From positions 372,001 through 436,000 of the forward strand of contig NZ_FNRV01000001.1 of assembly GCF_900105115.1 (NCBI RefSeq): a DNA stretch of 64,000 bases, given 5' to 3'. Positions within the stretch are counted from its first letter, which is position 1. Each line of letters starts with the position of its first letter. The notes below the pieces were generated by a model. That model had not been told where the DNA came from, ran no database searches, and saw nothing but the letters and a program-made list of their open reading frames with translations. Origin of the DNA: Pseudomonas mohnii. Lineage in GTDB: Bacteria; Pseudomonadota; Gammaproteobacteria; Pseudomonadales; Pseudomonadaceae. A program made the position numbers and the translations under genes. This document shows, piece after piece, positions 50,602 through 59,374 of the stretch.

Positions 50602-52188
50602 ATGAAAATGAACTTCAGCCGAATCATGCGCTTGCTCGCGCTGCGTCATCGCGACCAGGAGGCGATCGTCAACGTCGAGCGCAATCGGCGTTTCACCTAC
50701 GAGCAGTACCATCTGCTGACCAATCGCATCGCCGATGTCCTGCGTTCCATCCTGCAGGTGCGTGCGGGCGAGCGCTTCATGCTGATCCTGGAAAACGACA
50801 ACCTCAGCCTGATGATGTTTCCCAGCACCTTCAAGCAGGAAGGCACGGTGGTCATGACCAACCTGCGCGACCCGCTCGAGGAACATGCGCGGCAGATCGA
50901 CCTGGTCAAACCTCGGGTGGTGTTTCTCGAAACCCGCCTGCTGGACAGTTACTACGGCATGCTGCGCAGCGGTCATTGCGAGATCGTGGTGATGGACCCG
51001 CCCACCGCCGAGCAAGCCGCCCTCCCCGGCGTGCACAGCTTCTGGCCGTTGGTGGAGGCAGCGTCGGATCTCGATAACGACGTGACCCTCGATACCGACC
51101 AGCACATCTGCATGCTGCGCTTCACCGGTGGCACCACCGGCAAAGGCAAGTGCGCGATGTATTCCATCGACAACTGGATGGCCTGCCGGGATGCGGCGTT
51201 CATCAACACCGACCTGGGTTTGTCCAGCGCGACTCGGCTGCTGCATGTTTCGCCGTTGTCCCACGGCACGATCATGTTGTTCTTCCCGACGGTTTACGGC
51301 GGCGGCACCAACATCACCCTGAATCAGCTGGACATGGAAAACTGGCGGCAGGTCGTCGAAAGCGAACGCGTCACCCATTCGTTCCTGGTGCCGACCGTGC
51401 TGTATCGCTTGCTGGAACTGCAGCGAGCCGCGCCGAAAGACTTCTCGTCGCTGACCACCCTGATCTATGGCGCCGCGCCCATGAGCCCGGACAAGCTGGG
51501 CGAGCTGGTGGAGTGCTTCGGGCAGATTTTTGTCCAGGGTTATGCCGCTACCGAGTCGCCCATGATGATCGCCGCACTGGACAAGGCGGCACATCAACCC
51601 GGCAATGCCGACAGCCTGCGCCATCTGTCGTCGGCTGGCCGGCCTACTCCGGGAGTCGAGGTGTTTATCGCCGATGCCGATGGCCTGCCTTTGCCAGTGG
51701 GTGAAACCGGTGAAATCCGCATCCGTTGCAAGGCCATCATCAAGGGTTACTACGAAAACCCGGAAGCAACGGCCGCCGAGTTTGACGACGGTGCCTGGAA
51801 GTCCGGCGACCTGGGTTACATCGACGCCGACGGCTACCTGTACATCGTCGACCGGCTCAAGGACATGATCATCAGCGGCGGTTTCAATGTTTACGCGGTG
51901 GAAGTCGAAGCCGCCCTTGCCGCACACCCTTCGGTGTTGATGGCGGCGGTCGTCGGTATTCCGCATGCGCAATGGGGCGAGTCGGTGCATGCAGAAGTGA
52001 TCCTGCGTCAGGGGCAATCGGTGACCTGCGAGGAACTGATTGACCAGACTCGCACCCGGTTGGGCGGCTACAAGGCGCCGAAGTCGCTGGTCTTCGTCGA
52101 TGAATTGCCGGTGTCGGTTGTCGGAAAGGTGTTGCGCCGACAGGTGCGGGAAAAGTACTGGAAAGGAGCCTCACGCCAAATCAGCTGA
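50602..52188 (+). CDS. AMP-forming acyl-CoA synthetase, 528 aa
   Basis: The AMP motif is ICMLRFTGGTTGKGK (about residues 170-185). Later motifs: IYGAAPMSPDKLGEL, QGYAATESPMM, the hinge VDRLKDMIISGGFNVYAVEV and the C-terminal Lys in LPVSVVGKVLRRQVR. It activates a carboxylic acid to the CoA ester, feeding the four preceding enzymes. Last gene of the operon. Chain length not predictable by eye. Confidence 0.92.
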   Translation: MKMNFSRIMRLLALRHRDQEAIVNVERNRRFTYEQYHLLTNRIADVLRSILQVRAGERFMLILENDNLSLMMFPSTFKQEGTVVMTNLRDPLEEHARQIDLVKPRVVFLETRLLDSYYGMLRSGHCEIVVMDPPTAEQAALPGVHSFWPLVEAASDLDNDVTLDTDQHICMLRFTGGTTGKGKCAMYSIDNWMACRDAAFINTDLGLSSATRLLHVSPLSHGTIMLFFPTVYGGGTNITLNQLDMENWRQVVESERVTHSFLVPTVLYRLLELQRAAPKDFSSLTTLIYGAAPMSPDKLGELVECFGQIFVQGYAATESPMMIAALDKAAHQPGNADSLRHLSSAGRPTPGVEVFIADADGLPLPVGETGEIRIRCKAIIKGYYENPEATAAEFDDGAWKSGDLGYIDADGYLYIVDRLKDMIISGGFNVYAVEVEAALAAHPSVLMAAVVGIPHAQWGESVHAEVILRQGQSVTCEELIDQTRTRLGGYKAPKSLVFVDELPVSVVGKVLRRQVREKYWKGASRQIS

Positions 52189-52342
52189 CGCCCCGCCTAT
52201 AGGCGCTTTCGAGTGCAGGGAGGCTGCGATTTTTTGATAGGTTCAAGATCAAAAGATCGCAGACTTCGCCAGTTTCTAACGCAGATCTTCAGTGGTCACC
52301 CATGGGTGTTCGGCTGCGGTCATTTGGTCGCCCTGAGGTAGA

Positions 52343-53188
52343 TCAAGGCATCGGCACCACGGTGTAGAACACGCCATTGGCACCGTAAGCAGGACGCACC
52401 CATGAATTGCCGCACTGGTAAAATGTGCCTTGCGCAACGGTTCTCAACCCACATCCGGAAGGAAGGCTGGCAAAGGTTGCGCCTATGGGCATTGTCGGCG
52501 GCGCGGAAGCTACCATGCCCGCGTTATACCCTGCTCCGTAGGCATTGTTGTTGGCATTCTGGTTTGCCGCCGTCGCGACAGCCGCTCCCGCCACCACGCC
52601 TGCCGCAGCCGCAGCTGCCGGGTTGACTCCCTCGTTATAACCACAGTTATAGCAACCGCTGTTGGCAATGACAGTGGTGGGCGGATGATAGTAGGCAGTG
52701 CCATAAGGAACGGGGTGATACCCACTCGCACCGGAGACAGGCGGACGGTAAGCGGTCGTGCCATAACCGTCCGCGTGATAGCCGCTGGCCGTCGCACCAT
52801 ATTCACCCTGGGCATGCCATGCGCCTTCACCACCCGAAGCTGTTCCACCCTCGGCGCCCGTACCGTGCCAGCTCCCTCCGCCACCGGAGGCAGTCCCGCC
52901 ATTTTCATCTCTGGCGTTCCAACTGCCTTCGCCACCCGACGCCGACCCACCGCGATAGCCTGATCCGCTCCAGCTACCGCTGCCGCCCGACGCCGAGCCG
53001 CCACGATTGCTTTCGCCACTCCAACTGCCTCCACCGCCCGACGCCGAGCCGTATTCACCCGAATGGCTCCATGAGCCTCCCCCTCCCGAGGTGCGCCCAA
53101 AACCGGACGCGTGAGACCAGGCTCCCGCTTCGTTACAGGAGAGTACTGCGACAATCAGGCCGGCGAATTTCAAGGTAGATCTGTTCAT
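52343..53188 (-). CDS. exported glycine-rich repeat protein, 281 aa
   Basis: GGAGA ribosome site before ATG 53188; signal peptide LIVAVLSCNEAGAWS. Residues about 34-134 are six repeats of 16-17 residues of the type SGGxGSWxxxxxxGGSA, each with one Trp (or Trp variant) between Gly/Ser clusters. Then a Tyr/Pro/His part (TAYRPPVSGASGYHPVPYGT), an Ala/Asn stretch with a hydrophobic AAGVVAGAAVATAA, and a C-terminal globular part with paired Cys (CGLRT, YQCGNSW). Probably a surface or periplasmic adhesive or structural protein. No family known to me. Confidence 0.8.
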   Translation of the reverse strand: MNRSTLKFAGLIVAVLSCNEAGAWSHASGFGRTSGGGGSWSHSGEYGSASGGGGSWSGESNRGGSASGGSGSWSGSGYRGGSASGGEGSWNARDENGGTASGGGGSWHGTGAEGGTASGGEGAWHAQGEYGATASGYHADGYGTTAYRPPVSGASGYHPVPYGTAYYHPPTTVIANSGCYNCGYNEGVNPAAAAAAGVVAGAAVATAANQNANNNAYGAGYNAGMVASAPPTMPIGATFASLPSGCGLRTVAQGTFYQCGNSWVRPAYGANGVFYTVVPMP

Positions 53189-53204
53189 GCTTCAGTCTCC
53201 TTGC

Positions 53205-54023
53205 TCAGGGTTTCGACACCGGCTCTTTTACCCCTTGCGGTGCACGAAGATCGGGCGGCGGGGCAAACTGAATCCGATGCGCCGTTTCGATATGGTCAGG
53301 TTTGAAAAATTCCGCAGACATCGCTGATTCAAGTTTCCAGTCACTGAAATCGACCTGATGCCGGGATCGTGTCGGATCATCCAGAAACACGGCGCGCAAC
53401 CGACGTGGAAGCTTGTCCTGTACGCCGATCCACGCCTGAACGAACACACTCTCGCTGGTGTAAGCGAGCACATCAGTGGTGGTATCACCGACCACTGTGC
53501 TCTGGCCGATGTAAAACGCCACACGCATGTCCCGCGACAAATCCTTGTACGGATCAGCGACGATCACGTCAGTAAAGGGAAAATAGATCGCGGCACGCTG
53601 GTACGCGGCCTCCAGGGTTGCATCGATGGTCGGTGGCGCATCCGCTTGAGCCAAGAGGTTGCCTTTGGGCTCGAAGGCATAGGCTTTTTTGCCGTCGTAG
53701 TAGAACTCGGTAACCGGGCCGTCGCCCGAACTCAACACGCGAAGGCGATCCGGTCGTTGCAGATTGACCAGGTCCACCGTGCCATAGGCCAAGGGAGGCC
53801 CTAGCCGGCTGGGCTTTTCATAGGTTGTCACCGCTTTGAAACTCATGCCCTGGGTCGACGCCAACCTTGCGCTCATGGCCTTGAGTATCTCCAGGGCCTT
53901 GGGCTCCAACTGCGCCGGTGGGGGATCGACGGCAGGGGGTTGTGCAGCGTGCAGTGGTATGGCGAACAGGCCCAAGACTAAACCGAGCGAGAACAACCGG
54001 ACATGCTGATGAAGACTTCGCAT
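53205..54023 (-). CDS. DUF2092-family exported protein, 272 aa
   Basis: Signal peptide LFSLGLVLGLFAIPLHAAQ. The text ALEILKAMSARLASTQGMSF and VDLVNLQRPDRLRVLSSGDG belongs to the LolA-like DUF2092 family; FYYDGKKAYAF and DVIVADPYKDL follow. It is 16 bp upstream of the repeat-protein gene on the same strand, so the two form an operon. Members are associated with outer-membrane or cell-surface partner proteins; a lipoprotein-carrier-like role is inferred from fold only. Confidence 0.85.
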   Translation of the reverse strand: MRSLHQHVRLFSLGLVLGLFAIPLHAAQPPAVDPPPAQLEPKALEILKAMSARLASTQGMSFKAVTTYEKPSRLGPPLAYGTVDLVNLQRPDRLRVLSSGDGPVTEFYYDGKKAYAFEPKGNLLAQADAPPTIDATLEAAYQRAAIYFPFTDVIVADPYKDLSRDMRVAFYIGQSTVVGDTTTDVLAYTSESVFVQAWIGVQDKLPRRLRAVFLDDPTRSRHQVDFSDWKLESAMSAEFFKPDHIETAHRIQFAPPPDLRAPQGVKEPVSKP

Positions 54024-54357
54024 CGTTTGTTCTCCGCGCAGACGTAGAGCTGGGACGATTCGAGTTGACGAACAGTTGCGATACGCCAGCCAACCTGCAA
54101 TCGGCCGTTTCGTAACATCCGAAATGCGCCGGTTTGCTGCTGATGCTTACGCAGTCTTTCCAGCAAAGCTCAGTTTTTTGTCAATCGCCATTCAATCGAT
54201 AAAAAACTTGTACACATCCAGGCAAAACAGCCCGCCAGTGTAAAAATTTTCTGGAAATTTCGGCATTGCTACCTAATCTCCTCGCGGGGGATCCAATTTT
54301 CAGGAGCAGCCGTGAGGCTTCTCTCACAGCGCTCACACCACTGCACAGGATCTCGAC
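54024..54357 (+). promoter_or_regulatory. AT-rich divergent upstream region of the arylsulfatase operon
   Basis: 334 bp without a gene. A sigma-70-like pair is visible: TTGTCA (54178-54183), 16 bp, TAAAAA (54200-54205). The right part is notably AT-rich. Sites for a specific regulator are not recognised. Confidence 0.4.
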
Positions 54358-55974
54358 ATGAACCGGACACCATTTTCCTCGTTGTTTGCTCTGCCGATAC
54401 TGCTGACAGCTATGGCTCTACCCGTCATGGCACAAGCCGCCGATAAATCGGCGCCCAACATTGTGGTCATCATGGGTGACGATATTGGCTGGTCCAATAT
54501 CGGTGTCTATAACCAGGGCATGATGGCCGGGCGCACGCCTAACCTCGACCAGCTCGCCAATGAGGGCATGCGTTTTACCGACTACTACGCCGAAGCCAGT
54601 TGTACGGCCGGGCGCGCCAACTTCATCACCGGCGAACTGCCGATCCGCACCGGCATGACCACCGTGGGCCAGGCCGGATCGCCCATCGGCATTCCCGCTG
54701 AAGCCGTGACCATCGCCACCACGCTCAAGGCCATGGGTTATTCCACCGGCCAGTTTGGCAAGAACCACTTGGGCGACTTGAACGAGTTCCTGCCCACGGT
54801 GCATGGCTTCGATGAATTTTTTGGCTACCTCTATCACCTCGACGCCATGGAAGACCCGGCGCACCCCAACTATCCGCAGGAACTGCTCGCCACAGTGGGC
54901 CCACGCAACATGGTCCACAGCTGGGCCACCACCACCGACGATACGACCGTCATGCCGCGCTGGGGCAAGGTCGGCAAACAGAAAATCGAAGACGCCGGCA
55001 CGCTCTATCCGGAACGCATGAAAACCATCGACGAGGAGATTCGCGACAAGGCCTTTTCCTTCATCGACAAGGCAAAACAGGACAACAAACCGTTCTTCGT
55101 CTGGCTCAACCCGACCCGCATGCACATCGTCACGCACCTGTCCGACAAATACGAAGCCATGCGCAACTCGCAAAATGGCTGGTCGGAACAGGAGGCCGGC
55201 ATGGCGCAGCTCGACGACATCGTCGGCGACGTCATGGCCAAGCTGAAAAAAGACGGCATGGATGACAACACCATCGTGGTGTTCACCACGGACAACGGCG
55301 CGGAAAACTTTACCTGGCCAGACGGCGGCACGACCCCGTTTGCCATGGGCAAGGGCACCGTCATGGAAGGCGGGTTCCGGGTGCCGGCCATCATTCGCTG
55401 GCCTGGCAAGGTGCCGGCCAATCAGATAGCCAACGGCATCATGTCCGGCCTGGACTGGTTCCCGACCCTGGTCGCGGCGGCAGGCAACCCGAACATCACG
55501 GCTGAACTGCTCAAGGGCAAACAACTGGGCGATACCACCTACAAAGTGCACCTGGACGGCTACGATCAGACCTCGATGATCACCGGCAAGGGTCCGTCGA
55601 ACCGTCACGAAATCTTCTATTTCGGCGAAAGTGCGCTGGGCGCGGTGCGCATTGATGACTACAAATATCGCTTCATCGACCAGCCAGGTGGCTGGATGGG
55701 CGCTAAAGTTCCAGTCGATGTACCGTTCCTGACCAACCTGCGACTCGACCCGTTCGAGCGCATGGGTTGGCCGGAAAACCAGTCGGCACAGGGCTCGCAA
55801 CAGTACTTCGACTGGTTCAAGTTCCAGTTCTGGCGTTTCGTGTTCGTGCAACAACAGGTGGCCAAACTGGCTGAAACCGCGATCGAGTTCCCGCCGATGC
55901 AAAAAGGCGCGAGCTTCAACCTCGATTCGGTCAAGGCCAAGATCGCAGCCGCTCGGGCGGAGATGGCCAAGTAA
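54358..55974 (+). CDS. arylsulfatase, 538 aa, with C-x-A-x-R maturation motif
   Basis: Signal peptide LPILLTAMALPVMAQA. Metal site NIVVIMGDDIGWSNIGVY; the sulfatase signature reads ASCTAGRANFITG, with Ala in place of the usual Pro of C-x-P-x-R. GKNHLGDLNEF and FTTDNGAENF complete the catalytic and metal residues. C-x-A-x-R is accepted by some formylglycine systems, so activity is possible. It is the first gene of an operon with a FadL-like porin and lipoproteins. It differs strongly from the two other sulfatases in the window, so it is not a recent duplicate. Confidence 0.92.
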   Translation: MNRTPFSSLFALPILLTAMALPVMAQAADKSAPNIVVIMGDDIGWSNIGVYNQGMMAGRTPNLDQLANEGMRFTDYYAEASCTAGRANFITGELPIRTGMTTVGQAGSPIGIPAEAVTIATTLKAMGYSTGQFGKNHLGDLNEFLPTVHGFDEFFGYLYHLDAMEDPAHPNYPQELLATVGPRNMVHSWATTTDDTTVMPRWGKVGKQKIEDAGTLYPERMKTIDEEIRDKAFSFIDKAKQDNKPFFVWLNPTRMHIVTHLSDKYEAMRNSQNGWSEQEAGMAQLDDIVGDVMAKLKKDGMDDNTIVVFTTDNGAENFTWPDGGTTPFAMGKGTVMEGGFRVPAIIRWPGKVPANQIANGIMSGLDWFPTLVAAAGNPNITAELLKGKQLGDTTYKVHLDGYDQTSMITGKGPSNRHEIFYFGESALGAVRIDDYKYRFIDQPGGWMGAKVPVDVPFLTNLRLDPFERMGWPENQSAQGSQQYFDWFKFQFWRFVFVQQQVAKLAETAIEFPPMQKGASFNLDSVKAKIAAARAEMAK

Positions 55975-56050
55975 CGAGTGAATTCACGGGTGGCCGAGGC
56001 TGGCCACCCGCGTCTCTGACGGATGTTTATCGACGCAATAAGGAATTCGT

Positions 56051-57319
56051 ATGCAGATAAAAAATTCCGCCCTGCCCGCCTTTACCTTACTTGCGTTGTG
56101 CTGCCAGCAAGCCTGGGCCGGCGGCCTCATGCTCTACGAAATCGGCACCGATAACACCGGCCTGGCCAATGCCGGTGCCGCGGCCAGGGCCCAGGGCCCT
56201 TCGACGATTGCCAGCAACCCGGCGGGCATGAGCTACCTGCCTGGCACGCAAATCACCGCCGGCCTGCAGGTGCTCTATGGCGACCTGAGCTTCGATCGCG
56301 ATTCCAACACCAATGTCCCGGGCAGCGGCAGCGGCAATGCCCTCGACCCAATCCCCGGCGGCAGCTTTTTCGTCACCCATCAACTCGACGATCACTGGAG
56401 CGTCGGCTTCGGTCAGTACGGCGACTTCGGGCTGGCGGAAAATTACGACAACAACTGGTCCGGGCGCTACTTCGCGCAAAACGCCAGCGTGCTCGGTGTG
56501 TCGATGGTGCCGAGCGTGGCCTACCGCTTCAACGACCAATGGTCAGTCGGCATCGGCGTGAAAGCCATGTACGGCATGCTCAAAGCCGACACCGCCATCG
56601 ACCGCTCGCCCTTCGGCCTGACCGACCGCAGCGACGGCCAGTTCAAGTACAGAGACAACGATTGGGGCTTTGGCGCCAACGTCGGGGTGATCTACGCCCC
56701 GCAACCCGGCACCCGCCTCGGCCTGACCTACACCAGCAAGGTTGATCTGAATTTCGAAGACAAGCTGGACGTCAAGGGCGACGGTCCGTTACTGCGACGG
56801 CTGGACAACGCCAATACCCAACTCGACATGACGGTGCCACAAACCGTCACCCTGAGCCTGTTCCAGCAACTCGACCGGCAGTGGGCCTTGCTGGCCTCGG
56901 TCAACTGGCAGGACTGGTCGGAGTTCGGCCAGGTCGGGGTACAGGTCGACACTACGGCGAACAACGCGCAATCAACCACGATTGACGCCAACTACAAGGA
57001 CACCTGGCACCTCTCCCTCGGCGCGCAATACCAGGCCACGCAACAGCTGTTGTGGAACGTCGGCGTGGCGTACGACAGCAGTGCCGTTTCGGACAGCAAT
57101 CGCACGGTAACCGTGCCGATGGCCGAATCCTGGCGTCTTGCGACCGGGGCCACCTATGCGCTGAACAAGGACACCGACATCAACGTCAGCTGGGCCTTGG
57201 TGTGGCTGGGCGACATGCCGGTGGACCAGACCAAGTCCCTCTCAGGCGATCGAATTTCCGGTCAATTCGACAGTGCCTGGATTCAAGCGGTGACCGGAAA
57301 CATGACCTGGCGTTTCTGA
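56051..57319 (+). CDS. FadL/OmpP1/TodX-family outer-membrane transporter, 422 aa
   Basis: AAGGAA ribosome site; signal peptide FTLLALCCQQAWA. N-terminal hatch text LANAGAAARAQGPSTIASNP and AGMSYLPGTQI is diagnostic of FadL-type channels; the barrel ends in NMTWRF. Channels of this family take up long-chain fatty acids or aromatic hydrocarbons by lateral diffusion. Adjacent to an arylsulfatase, it may import the desulfated or sulfated substrate; inference. Confidence 0.92.
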   Translation: MQIKNSALPAFTLLALCCQQAWAGGLMLYEIGTDNTGLANAGAAARAQGPSTIASNPAGMSYLPGTQITAGLQVLYGDLSFDRDSNTNVPGSGSGNALDPIPGGSFFVTHQLDDHWSVGFGQYGDFGLAENYDNNWSGRYFAQNASVLGVSMVPSVAYRFNDQWSVGIGVKAMYGMLKADTAIDRSPFGLTDRSDGQFKYRDNDWGFGANVGVIYAPQPGTRLGLTYTSKVDLNFEDKLDVKGDGPLLRRLDNANTQLDMTVPQTVTLSLFQQLDRQWALLASVNWQDWSEFGQVGVQVDTTANNAQSTTIDANYKDTWHLSLGAQYQATQQLLWNVGVAYDSSAVSDSNRTVTVPMAESWRLATGATYALNKDTDINVSWALVWLGDMPVDQTKSLSGDRISGQFDSAWIQAVTGNMTWRF

Positions 57320-57364
57320 TTGCCTTTGAACAAACACGACTTGATCCAAGGAGCACACAACACT

Positions 57365-58042
57365 ATGAACCTGTCCCGAAAAATGCTGGTCGGCGTCGCG
57401 CTGACCGGCCTGCTGCTCGGTGGCTGTACCTCGAAAGTCACCGAGACAACGCAGTACTCCGGCTTCCTGTCCGATTACAACAACCTGCAGGAAGTGAGCA
57501 CGCCAAGCGGCGGTAAGGCGATGCGCTGGGTGAGTCCTTCGTGGAACGCCAATGCGTATGACACGGTGGCTTTCAACAAGCTGCAACTGTATCCAGCGCC
57601 CCAGCCCAATGAGCGGGTCAACCAACAGACGCTCGATGACCTTCAAAACTACATGACCACCAAGGCCAAAGGCGTGCTGGGCCAGAAATACCGGATTGTA
57701 TCCAGCCCGTCCGCAGCACCGGCCGCCTCGAGAACCCTGATCCTGCGCTCGGCCATCACCGGTGTGAACGCCTCCAACGAAGGCATGAAGTGGTATGAAG
57801 TCGTGCCCGTCGCGGCAGTCGTTGGGGCAACTCAGGCCGCGACCGGTCACCGGGATCAGGACACCAACCTGTTCATCGAGGCCGAGCTCATCGACGCAAA
57901 AACCAATCAGCCCGTGGTTAAGGTGGTGCGCAAGCTGTTCGGCAGCCAGTTGTCCAACGCCAGCCAGAAGATCACCACTAACGACTTCAAGGCAGCGATT
58001 GAAAAACTCAACGCCGATATCTGGGCGTTCATCCGTAGCTGA
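57365..58042 (+). CDS. DUF3313-family lipoprotein, 225 aa
   Basis: ATG at 57365 (MNLSRKMLVGVALTG), lipobox LLGGC at about residue 21. The family shows FLSDYNNLQEV, an extended strand region and the C-terminal NLFIEAELIDAKTNQPVVKV. Asp is not at position +2 (Thr follows Cys), so it is sorted to the outer membrane. 46 bp downstream of the porin gene. Function unknown; envelope structural role suspected. Confidence 0.85.
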   Translation: MNLSRKMLVGVALTGLLLGGCTSKVTETTQYSGFLSDYNNLQEVSTPSGGKAMRWVSPSWNANAYDTVAFNKLQLYPAPQPNERVNQQTLDDLQNYMTTKAKGVLGQKYRIVSSPSAAPAASRTLILRSAITGVNASNEGMKWYEVVPVAAVVGATQAATGHRDQDTNLFIEAELIDAKTNQPVVKVVRKLFGSQLSNASQKITTNDFKAAIEKLNADIWAFIRS

Positions 58043-58105
58043 GCCGCCCTTGAGTCGCCGGCACCCGCTGGCGACTGAATAATCCTCAAGCACAGGACAT
58101 CCGAC

Positions 58106-58522
58106 ATGCAGGTTTATTCATCGAAATTACTCCGGCCCTTGCTGGACGCTGCGCTCCTGGCGAGCGTGCTCGCATTGAGTGCGTGCGCAACGGTCGACGC
58201 CCAGACGACCGCTTACGTCGGGGTGGAACACCCGGCGCCAACGTTGGCCAGCCAGGTCCAGGTATTACGGGTAGAACCCACCCGGCCCAATGTGCAGCTG
58301 GGTGAGATCCTGATCGATGCCAGCGTCGACCCGGCGCCTCCCATCACGCAGGTCGAACAGAAACTGCGCGAACAGGCCGCCACGCTCGGCGCCGACGCAG
58401 TGGTCGTGGTGTATGACCATATCCAGCCCGTCGCCGCCTATGTGACAGGCCCGCTGTGGAGTCGCAATATCGAAACGATTCAGGGCCGCAAGCTCAAAGG
58501 CATTGCCATCCGCTATCAGTAA
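58106..58522 (+). CDS. small lipoprotein, 138 aa
   Basis: AGGAC before ATG 58106. Lipobox LSAC at about residue 27 (SVLALSACATVD). The middle has VQLGEILIDASVDP and KLREQAATLGADAVVVVYDH, a YbjQ/DUF-like pattern (helix then strand with GADAVV). The remainder LKGIAIRYQ ends the chain. It is 63 bp after DUF3313. Outer-membrane lipoprotein of unknown function. Confidence 0.8.
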   Translation: MQVYSSKLLRPLLDAALLASVLALSACATVDAQTTAYVGVEHPAPTLASQVQVLRVEPTRPNVQLGEILIDASVDPAPPITQVEQKLREQAATLGADAVVVVYDHIQPVAAYVTGPLWSRNIETIQGRKLKGIAIRYQ

Positions 58523-58537
58523 AAGAGGTGTACCGAA

Positions 58538-58993
58538 ATGAAAACAATCCTGTCCTGGCTGACGCTTGTGTCGATGGCTGTAGTGATCAGTGCCTGCTCC
58601 GCCGTGGGAGCCAACGATGGCGGAGCCGGTGAAAGCCAGATTCGCGCGGGCAAGATCGAGCAAATATCACTGACGCAAATGCAGACTAATCACGACAGCG
58701 GCGTCGGAGCCGTACTTGGCGGCCTTGGCGGCTTGGGTATCGGCAGCCTGATCGGTCGCGGTACCGGGCGCGATGTCGCCATGGTCGCCGGTGCGCTTGC
58801 GGGGGCCGTCGGCGGTAACTACGCAGAGAAGAAAAAGTACGACCAGCCGGTAGAAGCGCAGCAGGTGATCGTGCGGGTACGAAACGGTGTGCTGGTGTCG
58901 GTGACTCAGCCGATCAATCCATCCCTGAGCAAGGGCATGAATGTATATATTCAGGGCTCAGGTAATGAGGCTCGAGTAGTACCGCAAGGTTGA
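58538..58993 (+). CDS. SlyB-like glycine-zipper lipoprotein, 151 aa
   Basis: Lipobox VISACSAVG at residues 16-20; glycine zipper at about residues 55-92 (GVGAVLGGLGGLGIGSLIG and VAMVAGALAGAVGGNYAE) followed by a C-terminal small domain (QVIVRVRNGVLVSVTQP). This is the SlyB/17-kDa antigen type (Rick_17kDa_Anti). It ends the operon started by the arylsulfatase and probably stabilises the outer membrane. Start has AGAGGTGT upstream. Confidence 0.85.
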   Translation: MKTILSWLTLVSMAVVISACSAVGANDGGAGESQIRAGKIEQISLTQMQTNHDSGVGAVLGGLGGLGIGSLIGRGTGRDVAMVAGALAGAVGGNYAEKKKYDQPVEAQQVIVRVRNGVLVSVTQPINPSLSKGMNVYIQGSGNEARVVPQG

Positions 58994-59254
58994 GGCGCAT
59001 CCGCACAGATCGGCTGGCCCCCGCAAGCCACTGTCAGCGTTGCCACAAGCACCCTCCAGAGATGTGCAACACCTCATGGGTGTAACTCGTCGTGAGGTCG
59101 TGTTCCAGATCCGCCGAAGACAAGCGCTCTGCGTCCTCAAGTGATCGACGGATAACCGCCGTCAGGAGCTTTTCGATTTGCCAAGGGTCGGCCATGACGG
59201 CACAGGTTCTTCGGCGGCGGTTTATGCTTCCCGTTGAAGGCGTGGCCGTTCGTG

Positions 59255-59371
59255 TCAGTTGGCGACGGCGGCTTTGCTGGGGTCGGCAGATTCGGCCAAT
59301 AGTGCTTCGGTGGCCTCCAGCTCTTCCTTGCCAGCATCGGTCAGTACCAACCGACTCTGATTAGCCCACAA
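59255..59371 (-). pseudogene. short in-frame remnant after the NRAMP stop
   Basis: Directly after the NRAMP stop (59375-59377), in the same frame, VLWANQSRLVLTDAGKEELE continues for another 18 residues (ATEALLAESADPSKAAVA) and stops at 59255. It has no ribosome site or usable ATG. Reading a stop codon, or a TTG start at 59371, would be needed for it to be made. It looks like the tail of a lost small gene. Confidence 0.4.
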
Positions 59372-59374
59372 AAC

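Noticed and set aside
49699..52017. Minus-strand 772-codon frame opposite the SDR and acyl-CoA synthetase genes
   Set aside because: Antisense shadow of GC-rich codons; the plus-strand genes have clear catalytic motifs and ribosome sites.
54418..55902. Minus-strand 494-codon frame opposite the arylsulfatase
   Set aside because: Shadow of a gene with complete sulfatase motifs and a signal peptide on the plus strand.
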